DNA of 64,000 nt from Ridgeia piscesae (lineage: Eukaryota > Annelida > Polychaeta > Sabellida > Siboglinidae): assembly GCA_025642075.2 (NCBI GenBank), contig JAODUO010000619.1:124001-188000 (forward strand). The letters are read 5' to 3'. Each line of letters opens with the position of its first letter. Positions within the stretch are counted from its first letter, which is position 1. Of the stretch, positions 1 to 12,853 are shown in pieces. The notes under the pieces were generated by a model. That model searched no databases. It was given only the letters and a program-made list of their open reading frames with translations, and was not told the DNA's origin. The position numbers and the translations under genes are program-made.

Positions 1-1106
1 TGCCATTATTGCATTGGCCCTCAATATCAGATTGATAAGCACTGATAACTCCCGTAATACTTCCGTTCCCTTATCACCATCTCAACCACCCCCACTCGGA
101 GCACCCCAAACATCATGCACAACCTCAACAAACCAACACTCAGAGGGACGCAAACATCGCCTCACAACACCAACAGGATGTAAAATCAACATCAGTTCCC
201 GTGTTGACAAGCCACAGAAACCACACACATTTGAACTAACGTGGGAGAATTAGACACCGCTGCCAGACAGACATGTAGACAGGTGATCAAGATTACAGAG
301 AACACAGACTGAGCCAGCAAACAGAGGCAGGGCAAACAGCAGTGTAGACTCTGCTGCAGCCACATAAAAGACGACATCATGCCAGGAAGTGGGGAATCAG
401 TGGTCATCTCTGATTGGCTCCGATTGTAAGTCTGTTAGGTGAGGTAGATTTCACGCAGAGTATACACCACATTGCAGTGGGCCACACAAGGACTGGCCTA
501 ACCGCAACTAACTAGACTTAACACTGGTATTTCAATACATCTACTTGTCAATAGGTATGCATGCATATGCAGTATAACATCGACCAATCACAGGTAGTGG
601 ATTATAAGATTACTATGCGCTGAAGAACACCCAATGAAATTACCTCTCTGAGAAATCTACTTAGATAGTAATTGAGATTTCTCATCTAAATTTAATTGGT
701 CATAAATGAAACCCCACCATAATATTATTATCTTTAATTACTCCAGGTCATCACAAGGTTGATGTTATTTATGAGAGATTCCAAGATATACATAAATGTT
801 CAAAGTGTTCAGTTCCCTCACCCACCAACTGTTGCTGCGAGAATGGGGATGGCTGAGACTCCAGTTCTACTACTTCCCTAAGTTTTAATAAAATACATCA
901 ACATCATCACAACAGTTAATATATAAACTCTACATTTGTTTCCTCCTAACACTTGTTAAGTTGTTAGTGGAATCACACACACCAGTTCCTGATGCACACA
1001 CCATAAATCTAGCTCATGTTAATAACGCCATCTGTACAGTAACACAGTCATCATGCGGGCGAAAAACACTGGTGGTAGCAACAAGAACTAGCTAAGATCG
1101 CCTCAC
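1..1106. other. Intronic DNA, no exon recognised
   Basis: This stretch lies 3' of the last candidate MAGI exon. It should be intron if the gene continues to the left, since the second half of PDZ4 has not yet appeared. I searched the minus strand for the expected VGDxIxxVNG core of PDZ4 and did not find it. The composition is AT-rich with short non-coding frames and no clear repeat. Confidence 0.5.
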
Positions 1107-1181
1107 CGATCCACGGAAAAGGGCGACACGTGTTGGTCAACCACTCAGACGTCTTATACTCGAAGTTGTTGCTATTAACAT
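1107..1181 (-). CDS. MAGI: MAGI candidate exon 17, possible cassette in PDZ4
   Basis: This 75-bp segment has an acceptor (ACCTTTCAG before 1181) and a donor (GTGAGG after 1107). Entered in the phase left by exon 16, it reads DVNSNNFEYKTSEWLTNTCR followed by PFPWIG with no stop. It is phase 1 on both sides, so skipping it keeps the frame. It is richer in CpG than its surroundings, as the other exons are. It would add 25 residues right after the PDZ4 beta-B region, where vertebrate MAGIs have a variable loop before the HKIGRI segment. I do not recognise the peptide from other MAGIs. The call rests on splice signals, phase and composition, and a chance match remains possible. Confidence 0.45.
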
Positions 1182-1588
1182 CTGAAAGGTTTGAAATGGT
1201 GCAGTGTGCAGAAAGCCACAGCCAGTTACTACATCAGTTTCACCATGCATAGCAAGGCCTGTCTGCCATCTCCAGCTCCCAACTCCCAGCTGAAATCCTT
1301 TCCTATATTCTGACTAACAGCACATGAACAAAGTGTTGGAAACGACAACAATATAACGTAGATATTTGTCAGACAAAAATAGATAAAAACACATCAGCGT
1401 TATCTATTTTTGGCAAATTTCACTGCAAAATATGTATGATTAACGTTAGTATACAGCATAATAGAAACAAAACGAAGCACATCAAAGGTCAGGAACATCG
1501 CAGCACTGGATGGAGAGTGGCTGTCAATTTGTCAACAAACAACAACAACAACTGATGACGCTGACTGATGACTAAACCAGACACGTAC

Positions 1589-1717
1589 CTATCATGGAGC
1601 CAACCCTCGTCACAGACGAAATGATGACGAAACCGAAACCTTCGTTCTCCCTTCTCTTCACTGTCACCTCAAATGGCTGTGTCTCTGGGAATGAGTTGTG
1701 CGCCCTCTCTGGGGAGG
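1589..1717 (-). CDS. MAGI: MAGI exon 16: start of PDZ4
   Basis: The exon has acceptor TTATTGCAG and donor GTACGT; it is 129 bp and phase 1 on both sides. It encodes about residues 1203-1245. A short linker is followed by VTVKRRENEGFGFVIISSV, in which GFGF is the carboxylate-binding loop. This closely resembles the start of vertebrate MAGI PDZ4 (KENEGFGFVIISS). The frame is confirmed by joining exon 15 at donor 2381. The domain is cut after beta-B and needs downstream exons for the rest. PDZ4 normally binds C-terminal peptides of membrane and signalling partners; no partner can be read from the sequence. Confidence 0.9.
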
Positions 1718-3104
<1,387 letters not shown>

Positions 3105-4183
3105 CTGTGATCCCTCCTCCGTGCCGCCGACGATTCGGAACCCAAACCCACTCTCCTGCCGCCGGAGCGCGACCGTCAGATCGATGGAGCAGTCGTCACA
3201 GTCAAACGACAGCGCTGGACTCCGACTGTGGTTGAGCCCATCACTACCAGAGTCGCCCACACCCCAGGGGTCACCGTGACCTTGAACCCGCGTTAGATTC
3301 ATAGGCGTTGGTTCCTCGTGCTCGAACGACGTGCTCTGCTTTCGTACCAGGTTGCTCACAGGGGGCGACATTGGCCGGCCGGGGATGAAATTGTTACCAT
3401 ACGGCGAATGGTGCATGGCTCCACCTGGTGCCATACCACTGAGTGCACCAGTGTGTGACTGCGATGATGGTAGCCGCGTCTGGTGCATTGATAGTCCGTA
3501 GGCATCTTTTCCGTATGTGTGAACCAAGTCTGGATTTGACAGCGGCCGCGCGTTGCCGTGGTGATTTGTCAGCGGCGGTGCACCGTTGTTGTGGCGATTA
3601 GACGGCGCAGATGGCGGTGCCTGATAGCGCGACGCGGGAATAAAATCGGGTGTTCCACTGATGTTATGGTGGCGGTAGTGGGCGTCGCCACTGCTGGGTG
3701 TTGGTGTTTTGCTGCGCATGTCAGTGGCGCCGCCTTGCTGGAAGTAGGGGTCATCACGATCGGGGCTGCGCCGCATGAACTCTGGCCCTGGCGTCCGACT
3801 ACGCATCGGTTGTCGAGGGGGCACCGCATAATCTGTCCGATCAAACTGGTTAAAACTACGGTTGTTCATCACATCACGACGCATTGGACCGTAACCACGC
3901 GGCCCGTACCCCAACTGCTGCTGGTAGGGGTCGCCACCGTAGCCAGGGTGCTGCCCCCTAAGATAGTCCTCGTAACTGCCGCCGACATACATGCCGGGTG
4001 ACGGCTGGAAACGAGCATCAAACTGGTTCATGTCCGCGCCTCCAGAGGGCGTCTTGCGTCTATAGTCTGGCAAGTATTCGGCTACCGGCGTGCGAGCTCG
4101 GTCGTCGGCTGCTGGCACCCGCGAATGGCCGTCGCTGTCAATTGTTGGTGTCTTGCTCCGGGGTGGTTGGTGTCCTTGGAACT
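3105..4183 (-). CDS. MAGI: MAGI exon 14: disordered linker and start of PDZ3
   Basis: The exon is 1,079 bp, with acceptor TTTGTTGTAG and donor GTGGGT (phase 0). It supplies about residues 776-1135. The first 320 residues are low in hydrophobics and rich in Pro, Gly, Gln, Asn, His, Arg, Ser and Tyr, so they are probably disordered. Five basic-TP motifs (RSKTP, RARTP, RRKTP, RSRTP, RSKTP) sit near residues 787, 807, 820, 906 and 935 and look like proline-directed kinase sites. Two GYGP motifs fall in a Tyr/Gly-rich patch. The last part, DLTVALRRQESGFGFRIVGG, opens PDZ3 with its GFGF loop. The exon is GC- and CpG-rich compared with its flanks. The acceptor at 4184 completes an AAG codon with the single base left by exon 13. 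Confidence 0.93.
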
Positions 4184-5977
4184 CTACAACAAAGTAGCAA
4201 CAATTAACAACAATGTCCCTGTAGACAGTGTCTCTGTGGACCTACTTTGTATCTAATGACACTACTTTGTTGACAATACAACTGCCTCAACATCGGCGTG
4301 TTTTGTAAACAGCAACAAGTCTGTTCCATAATTTTTTTTAAAAACCTACATTAACTTTACAACTGAGTCAATCAACACATAACTGGTAACAAACTACCAT
4401 GTGATCAGCATTAGTGATGTCACACATGCAACAAATCTAAACCATAAACCACAAACTGGAATAGGTAGTACACAGTATACAGTATACACATTACACACAT
4501 CAAACCCACAGCACCTGTGACCAAGACAGACACCTGTGACCTGCAGGAGTCTTGGACACAATGACACACCTGTGCTGATCCCAGGCAGACCTGCCACAGT
4601 GTAACAGTAGCTGCATGCAGATGGCCTCTCTCAACACACTGTCAGATCACAGCAGATAACAGGCACATGTTCATGCATGATGCAACACAATACATCAATT
4701 TTTGTACATAATATACAAACTTTCATTGGCGCATGCCTAAAATATGCAAACATGCATGCATGCACAGATATATACATGCACACACAATGTAAATAGTTGT
4801 CGTTAAAGAATGCCTGAATAATGACACAGGTTTCAATGCCATGGTACCCTATTGAAATACCTCAAGCCTTTTTCCTTGGCACTACTCAGTGGTTGCCACC
4901 CCTCTTTATGTCAATAGTGTAGTGTAGCACCATAGTGTAGTGTCTTTAATGACCATATCAATGTCAACAAACTCCCTGACATAATGTGCTCGCAGTACAA
5001 ACCAACCACAAGCCAGCCTAAGTTTGACAGACTATCTGACCCAACAGCTATGCAAATGTGCAAGCATGCATACACGCATGTACGCACACACGTACGCATG
5101 CTACGGAGGAACAACCATGACATAATCATCACTGCTGATGGGCACTACTTAACAGCTGCAATGAAGCGAGGACACGCTGACAGCTTTCACAGGGCCTTCG
5201 AGCACAAACCGTGACAGCACCATGTCCTTCTGTCCTGTCGAGGCACTCAGCTATTTACCACCTCCAGTCACTGTCTGTGAAGCACTGTGGCTCACTCAGT
5301 GAAGATGATCCTTCTGCACAATCCATGTGTAGAGATGTGCAGTATTACTGCCCTGCCCTGCCCTGGTCAATGACCCCGCCAATGAAAGGGGGACACCCAC
5401 CCTCAGAGAGAACACAACTAATCACTACTAATAATGATCCGTCATCAAAGGAACCACCAGTGACAAACTATCCAGTAATTTATCACGTTTCGCAGGTCAG
5501 CTTACCAAAAACGGTGACTGTCAGACTGTCACGTCAACCTGAAGACGGATACTGTCCCACTTGTGTCCACTGCACAGTCTGACCGCAGTGACATACCAAC
5601 TGTCAGGTTGCTCTATACACCAGTCCACCAATGTCCATCTATCACTGGCCACTGTCAGTTCAAGTGTGGCCTCACCTCAGGTCTTTCTACATGTCTCTGG
5701 TGAGTTACCATAGTCTCTCTGGCAGGGCACATCAATCTCTCGCCACCAACAATGCTGTATAGTCAGTCTGGTATTCTGACTACAACACAGAACGACCTAT
5801 GACCCTTCACCCTGGGTGTGTAGTGTACACAGTCCTGCGCTATGCACACTGACTTATGACCTAGGGCATGTGTACTCAGATGTGGGCATCAGAAAACAAT
5901 GCAGTGTGTTAATCTGTACACACTCTTGACCCGGGGCTGCTTCCGTTTATCTCGGACTGGGTCTAGAACCCCGCCAG

Positions 5978-6025
5978 TCTACAACCCCGCCAGTCTACAA
6001 CCCCGCCAGTCTACAACCCGCTGGC
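5978..6025. repeat. 16-bp tandem repeat, three copies
   Basis: The unit CCCCGCCAGTCTACAA is repeated about three times, ending in a diverged copy. It is a short intronic minisatellite with no evident function. Confidence 0.85.
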
Positions 6026-7483
6026 ATGATATGACTGACCCAGAGCTCTGTTGAACTACACCAAGCACTCACCTGTTGTTCAGAGAAACATCCGTCAAAA
6101 ATATATAATGACTCGATCCCAGTAGGCTTGCAAATGTAACTTTGGTGTCATTATGATGTTCTGAATGCAAACTGCATCCCGGTGACTGCTGTATACTGAC
6201 ATCTAATGGATACTCTCTAGTCAGTTCTCACAATAACTCCTTCAACTTACAGCTGGGAAGTTCCCGTATTGTGTTCAACATGCACTAGCAGAGTCTGCAG
6301 CACAGAACCACTGCAACAGTGTTGTGCAACTGCAGCACCCAACTGACATAACCTTTGACAACGACATCAGACATGGCCCTGGGAACATCCCTGTCACATC
6401 AACATTAGTGTCAACACTTCAGTGTCTGTATAGCCTCTCACACAGCCTTTTCCTTTGATCCCATCACTTACTGATAACATAAAGAATCTATTCTAGCCCT
6501 TGCATCGCAAACGCTGGAATACGTCAAGTGAAAACACCAGCGACTCGTGAAGAAGATGCACAGACTGAGATACCTGCTCGCGAGACAATATTGTCACGGT
6601 TCAACGATCTAATGATAAACATGTCAACAATGCTCACTCTTCAACGCAACGCTGGCACATGGAATCAGCCATTGTCTGCAGCCATGAGGTGTGACGAGCA
6701 CATAACAGACAGGATGTGGTCCTGGTTTGTTGCTCTGTGAAAAGTGCTCAGGTATTATCATAGGAGAGGCAGAATCTGTTGTCAGTGGCAGCTTTTGATG
6801 ACACACAGGGATCAACTTACAACAGTAGTGAAGAAACAACCGAGGTATTGGATCACATCACAGATAGCAAACTGCTGCAGTTGACAGGGAATAAAGGCCA
6901 GATTATACAGGCAACACACCATCACAGGCCGAAGTACCATCTTCATGTCACATCTGGCAGAAACACCATATCTATTGGTATGTTTCCCCTGCAGTCTCTT
7001 ATTGACAAGCTCACTGATCACCGCTCAGTTATCTCTATGGTCTGACAGGAAAGGCTCTCTTGAAATGACATGAATTTAAATAAACAACGTGTTTGCAAAA
7101 CAGGTCACCCATGAATCACAAAATACACGAATTCAAAGCTATAATGTGAGAACAAATCTTAGTACATATGTAGTTTTCTTAGGCAGCTTAGTAAAAATGT
7201 CAGTTTGTACATTCGGTGAAACTGATAAATTAATTTACTTTGCCCGTTATATCTGGAAACTTCTGAATATGAAGTCCCAGCACTGTGTGTGTACAAGTAA
7301 CCATGCAATCTTTCAATTTCTAACTCAATATTTATAAACCTTTTAATAAAATAATTGACAGTAAAGAGGTAACTTTGTCAAGAAAGTAATCTGAAATACA
7401 AGCAAAATACGACTTGAGGAATGATTGTAACTTAAGTAGAAAAAGCGTGCATTTGTTAAAATGGTAAAAAACGTGCAAGTACT

Positions 7484-8020
7484 CACCCCACCCCACCCTA
7501 ACACACCCCACCCCTTAATTCAACCCAGCCCACCTTAACGCACACAACCCCCTCATCAGTAACAGGGCCTAGAGAACCCCTTATACTCAATGATGTATTG
7601 ATGAAATGCACTTTATTGCAGTGCTCTAACTGCTCTTACATATTCAGCAAGTGACTGACTAACATATCCTACATAGATCCATGTCAAATATCCCTGGTAG
7701 ATTGCAAATAGATTAAGCAATGCAATGACCTTATCATTTCATATTCCTAGTATACACACAAATAGATTAAGCATTAAAATGACTTATCCTGTAGATGAGT
7801 CATTACAGTACAGTATGTGTGTGGACAGTTTTAAACCTCATCAAATGAGCCAATTGTGCCTGGTTTGGGTATAAAAGACTAAGTAAGGAAAGTGCAAAAC
7901 GGCAAAACACCTGAAATGACAAACCGTGCAGGAACTCATTCCACACCACACTTCACTCCAAATCCCCATCCTACCCTACCCCTCCCCAACCCTTCACTCC
8001 AAACCCCCACCCCACAAAAT
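7484..8020 (-). other. Two G-rich tracts in intron 13 pre-mRNA (G-quadruplex candidates)
   Basis: On the gene strand, 7484-7512 and 7957-8020 contain repeated runs of three to five G (GGGGTGGGG, GTGGGGGTTTGGAG, GGGGAGGGG). They lie about 150 to 690 nt downstream of the exon 13 donor. Runs of this type can fold into RNA quadruplexes and can influence splice-site use. That role is inference; only the G runs are seen. Confidence 0.45.
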
Positions 8021-8171
8021 GCACTTGCTGTCCCTGAGGCTAAGCTGCCATGCGTGTCAAGGCGAGTGCCTGTCAATCTATCATGCAGTCTCGGCACACG
8101 TGCTGCCCACAAGGCTCGGATGCCATCAGTACCTGCTTCGGTGTCCCTACTTGTGGCGCCATTGCGCTCAC

Positions 8172-8297
8172 TAATGCGCTCGGACTGCGCCCGGCGTGCA
8201 AGCGTTGCACCAATATTTGATTTCTCGTCGCCATCTGGTGTTCTGTCGCTGCGCAAGTCCGCTGACGGACTGCGATCGTTGCTAGCTGGAGAGCCCT
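8172..8297 (-). CDS. MAGI: MAGI exon 13: basic linker after PDZ2
   Basis: The exon has acceptor TTGCCAACAG and donor GTGAGC; it is 126 bp and phase 1 on both sides. It encodes about residues 734-775: EGSPASNDRSPSADLRSDRT, then PDGDEKSNIGATLARRAQSERI. No folded domain is visible. It is a charged Ser/Arg/Asp linker between PDZ2 and PDZ3, with RSP and RTP motifs that could be phosphorylated. The frame stays open past the donor, so the 3' boundary rests on the GTGAGC match and on phase agreement with exon 14. Being symmetric, it could be skipped without a frameshift. Confidence 0.8.
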
Positions 8298-8368
8298 CTG
8301 TTGGCAACAACAATCATATCTAACTTGTGGAGTAGTCCTAACTGAGTATGATGATAACTCTCTACATA

Positions 8369-8407
<39 letters not shown>

Positions 8408-8449
8408 CTGTATATGTGTATTATATATATGTGCTGTATATGTGTATTT

Positions 8450-8505
<56 letters not shown>

Positions 8506-9857
8506 GGTGGTCAGTCTGAGCTGGAAGTAGCATCAGCTGACAAAACTCCCATTTCTCCATCAAAGGGTCACTAATTACAAGGTGCCAGTGGGGCTGGACA
8601 GGATTATTCACCTGAATGGTGACACAGGTGACAGACATGTGACAGTGCTTTGTGGTGTTAGTGGGCCTGTGCAATCATCTGTGCCACTGGGGGTAGAGTC
8701 AATTACCCCAGGCACTTACCATTACATAACTGGGGAGGAGGGCAGTGATGTTTGTAAATAATGCTTGACTTAAATTACCCAACACTGCCACCCCTGGCAG
8801 AGAAGGGTAGACAGCTAAACACAGAGACTCTGGCTGTCAACTAGTCACTTCCCAAAGCTGTTTCTGACTGCTCCCTATCACATTTTGCAATATCTTAACA
8901 CACTGAATAACAAATCTCCTGTCTAATACAACTAAATTAGAAACATCTGTCATTCATTTAATACTTTATCAACTTGTTAATGGCAACAAATTAACCATTA
9001 TTGGTTAACTGACATATGCTCTACTAATAGTGTTGAATGAGTTCTTCCATTATTGCTTAAACTTGTTTTGAAACTACTACAGTAAGAATTATGTAATTTA
9101 AGCGTGGGCAATGTTGACATATTAAAAGTTATATGTTGTTTTCCTTGTTTTCAAAGTTAGCATGCAAAGCTGTGTTTAAACCAATGCTAATAGTGTACAT
9201 GGGCTAACCAGTACCCAATGATAGATGTATCCGAAGACAACAAAGACAGTCTCAAGCAGCTACACAGAAGATGACACTACAAGCTTTGAATTTCAAAACA
9301 ATGTATTCACTGGTTTGAAATGTTGCATTGTTCTAATGCATTGCAAGTAAACATTTCTAAACCTGCTGATACAGACAGTGTGACTATAATTATTTCTGTT
9401 ACTTTAAAATTCGCTGCAGAAAAAAAATACTGCGATGACATTCCAAGAGAAACAAATGTAGACTGAATGTGAGAAGGGTACTACTCAAAATTAAGCAGGT
9501 AAAACTTAGCAGCAGTACATGAAGACCAAACAGTTTGTTGTACCCCCGTAATTACTGTGAATTTGGTTATTGTCATCTCACAAAATATGCTTGACACTTG
9601 TGATCTAGTAAATGACCTTTCAAAAGTTGATCACTGCACATATCTCAGATGACAGTTTCCTGTTCAGATATCTCTGGACCACATTATTTTACACCCAGGA
9701 ACTCTTACAAAATATTTCCATTATCATATGCAGTGGTGCTTCCACCAGTCAGAATCATTCTTCTGTCAAACAATTTATACAATGCAACCCTGGCTGGTTT
9801 GTTTCCAAGAGGCCATTTTTCTAGGCAGCTTTCAGGTACAACTGAGATTTGACTTAC
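8298..9857. other. MAGI intron 12 (1.56 kb)
   Basis: This intron contains the compound TA microsatellite at 8365-8502. The remainder is AT-rich with no recognisable gene or element. Confidence 0.75.
8365..8502. repeat. Compound (TA)n microsatellite
   Basis: Two long TA runs flank about 45 bp holding a duplicated CTGTATATGTGTATT motif, which suggests the whole block was partly duplicated. It can form cruciform or hairpin structures and is likely length-variable. Confidence 0.95.
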
Positions 9858-9942
9858 CGTGAGACATGTGAGGTTTTGCTGTGTTGTAGCTGGGTGATTC
9901 TCCTGGATATGGAGATCTGCTTGTGATGCCATTGACGCGTGG
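9858..9942 (-). CDS. MAGI: MAGI exon 12: Ser/Pro linker
   Basis: The exon is 85 bp, with acceptor GGTTTTCAG (phase 0) and donor GTAAGT (phase 1). It encodes about residues 706-733: PRVNGITSRSPYPGESPSYN then TAKPHMSH. There is no domain; it belongs to the flexible region after PDZ2. A PSY motif could be a WW-type or phosphorylation-linked contact, but this is weak. Exact phase agreement with exons 11 and 13 and good splice sites support it. Vertebrate MAGIs also have small variable exons here. Confidence 0.82.
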
Positions 9943-10492
9943 CTGAAAACCACAGTTTTCATCATTACACATAACAGTTTTTTAATCATGAAATTAAAAC
10001 CAAAATTTTTAATGCAGTAGAAAATACACAAAAAATAAGGCACACAAAAAATTACTCATGCTATCTAGCCTAATAAAATAAATCATTATCTTACATTATA
10101 TGCTATATAATATGGGCATTTGTATTCGCTTTGTAAAACTAACATCAACTTTACTTTGAAGTCAACAGTAATCATTGCTAATATTCATATGTTGCTATAT
10201 ATAACAACATTTTGATAAGTCAAACCATCTCTAATCATACATAAACAGAATATTTCATAATTATGTTGGATTAATAATTTTATTTAATCTTGTGAAATAA
10301 ATAGACTAACATTATTCATGCTGACAACAACAAAATTAAATAGGACCATTTCTACATACTTTTTTGAACTTTCTGAGAAGTGAACTGTGGAAAAACTTTG
10401 AAAACATGTACACTGACACATGATGATATCAACTCAAACAGTCACCTGGGGCTTCAGAAACTAACTACTATCACACACTCAACAGTACTTAC
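9943..10492. other. MAGI intron 11 (550 bp)
   Basis: This is a very AT-rich intron. Nothing beyond splice signals is seen. Confidence 0.75.
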
Positions 10493-10530
10493 ATTTTTAT
10501 TTGGTTTCCTTCCTTTTGAGGGTGGCATTC
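10493..10530 (-). CDS. MAGI: MAGI exon 11: 38-bp basic microexon
   Basis: The exon has acceptor CTCTCTGTAG (phase 1) and donor GTAAGT (phase 0). It encodes GMPPSKGRKPNKN, about residues 693-705, immediately after PDZ2. Vertebrate MAGI1 has a short Pro/Lys-rich peptide (KTPK-like) at the same point. The exon is too short for a normal ORF search and was found by splice signals. Its two different phases mean that skipping it would shift the frame unless exon 12 is also skipped (exons 11+12 together run phase 1 to phase 1). Confidence 0.85.
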
Positions 10531-10918
10531 CTACAGAGAGAAATCAATAGTTATCAGCTTTCATTTCAGCGCCAATTGATTATTAACAAAACACGTTATT
10601 ACAATAACCCTTAATATATCTGCTTAACATCACAGTTGTATGTTTTATGTCAATCTACTGTAACCTACTTATATACCTTCCTAAAAAAAATTTCCATAAC
10701 CATCATCCTTCAATCACTATACAGACAATCCCATAAAATAATTCCCAATGTCAATGACCGTTTCTCAGTTTATAATAAAATAAATAATAATTTAAAAAAT
10801 ATATAATAATAAATATATAATTATTCATAAATACAAATATTAAATAAATCAAACATACAGCTGTATAAGAAAAAGAAAATTCACATGTAAAAGAAGAGCT
10901 ATAGAGACATCAACTCAC
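10531..10918. other. MAGI intron 10 (388 bp)
   Basis: This is a strongly AT-rich intron with A/T runs and no other feature. Confidence 0.75.
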
Positions 10919-11599
10919 CGCCACGCTGTATAACGATGTCGACCTCGTCGCCCTTCATGCATCCCTTCAACACCCCCACGACCTCCGCATGGCACATGTC
11001 CTTCACCTTGATCCCGTTGATTTCGACGAGAATATCCCCTTCAGCCAGTGTCTTACACCTCACCTTATCCAGGATCTGTTTCACCTTCTGTCCATAAACA
11101 CTGTCCGCTATCGTGAACCCGAACCCCATAGCGCCCTTAACAATGGGCATCGTCAACAGTTCGACGTTCCGCGAGGCGCCATCTGGTGTGCTTGAATCAG
11201 CCATGTCATCATCATCGTGACCGTCGACGTTGTTGTGATTGCGAACATCATCGAAACTGCGGTTGCGCAGGGCCGCGGGGTCGCTGGTATTGTTCGAGTG
11301 ACCGGTCAAGTCGGGCAACGATTTGTTGTTTCTCGCTCGGTCGTTTGCTGCGGCATCGGTGAGAAAAATGTTGCGAGATCGCGTCACCGTGTTGGTGGAC
11401 GCTGTGTACGGAGGCAGCGTCACCGCGACGGTCGTGATGATCTCCGTGTTCGGGTCATTGGGGTCAAAGGGCAGGGTGTATCCCCGGCATACTTCAAGTG
11501 TAACGATGTCACCGATGGGCATCGCTTGAAACATCGAGACGACATCCTGATGCGTGTAGCCAAGGACACAGTGGTCATTGATGTACACCAGCACATCAC
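10919..11599 (-). CDS. MAGI: MAGI exon 10: end of PDZ1, acidic linker, PDZ2
   Basis: The exon is 681 bp, with acceptor TTGTTCAG and donor GTGAGT, phase 1 on both sides; it encodes about residues 466-692. It opens with DVLVYINDHCVLGYTHQDVV, the second half of PDZ1, whose alpha-B His (THQDVV) implies class I binding. RGYTLPFDPNDP follows and is near-identical to the vertebrate MAGI sequence. About 100 residues of Asn/Asp/Arg-rich linker come next, with a DDDD run. PDZ2 then runs from LLTMPIVKGAMGFGFTIADS to the RGG end and has a GFGF loop. PDZ2 of vertebrate MAGI proteins binds PTEN; that is family knowledge, not shown here. Confidence 0.96.
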
Positions 11600-12772
<1,173 letters not shown>

Positions 12773-12853
12773 TTGGGGGGCTCTCCTTCCCATTCATTCT
12801 TCCCGCCCGGCTGTCTTGTCGTGTCAGTGACCCTGACCCTGTAGAGTCGCCAC
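12773..12853 (-). CDS. MAGI: MAGI exon 8: linker between WW2 and PDZ1
   Basis: The exon is 81 bp, with acceptor TTTTTCCCACTAG and donor GTAAGG, phase 1 on both sides. It encodes about residues 373-399: GGDSTGSGSLTRQDSRAGRM then NGKESPP. This is a flexible Ser/Gly/Arg-rich spacer with no domain. Both phases match the neighbours and the exon can be skipped in frame. The alternative break one base later would not give a GT donor. Confidence 0.85.

Larger units (their letters stand above)
4184..8171. other. MAGI intron 13 (4.0 kb)
   Basis: This intron holds a threefold 16-bp tandem repeat near 5978-6025 and two C-rich plus-strand tracts (7484-7512 and 7957-8020) that would be G-rich in the transcript. 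The 80-140 aa frames within it lack family signatures and look like chance. No exon was recognised. Confidence 0.7.

Noticed and set aside
3558..4001. 147-codon plus-strand ORF and 91-codon minus-strand ORF
   Set aside because: They lie inside MAGI exon 14 in other frames; GC-rich coding sequence produces shadow ORFs.
7892..8323. 143-codon plus-strand ORF
   Set aside because: It is antisense to exon 13 and to a C-rich tract, with no independent signal.
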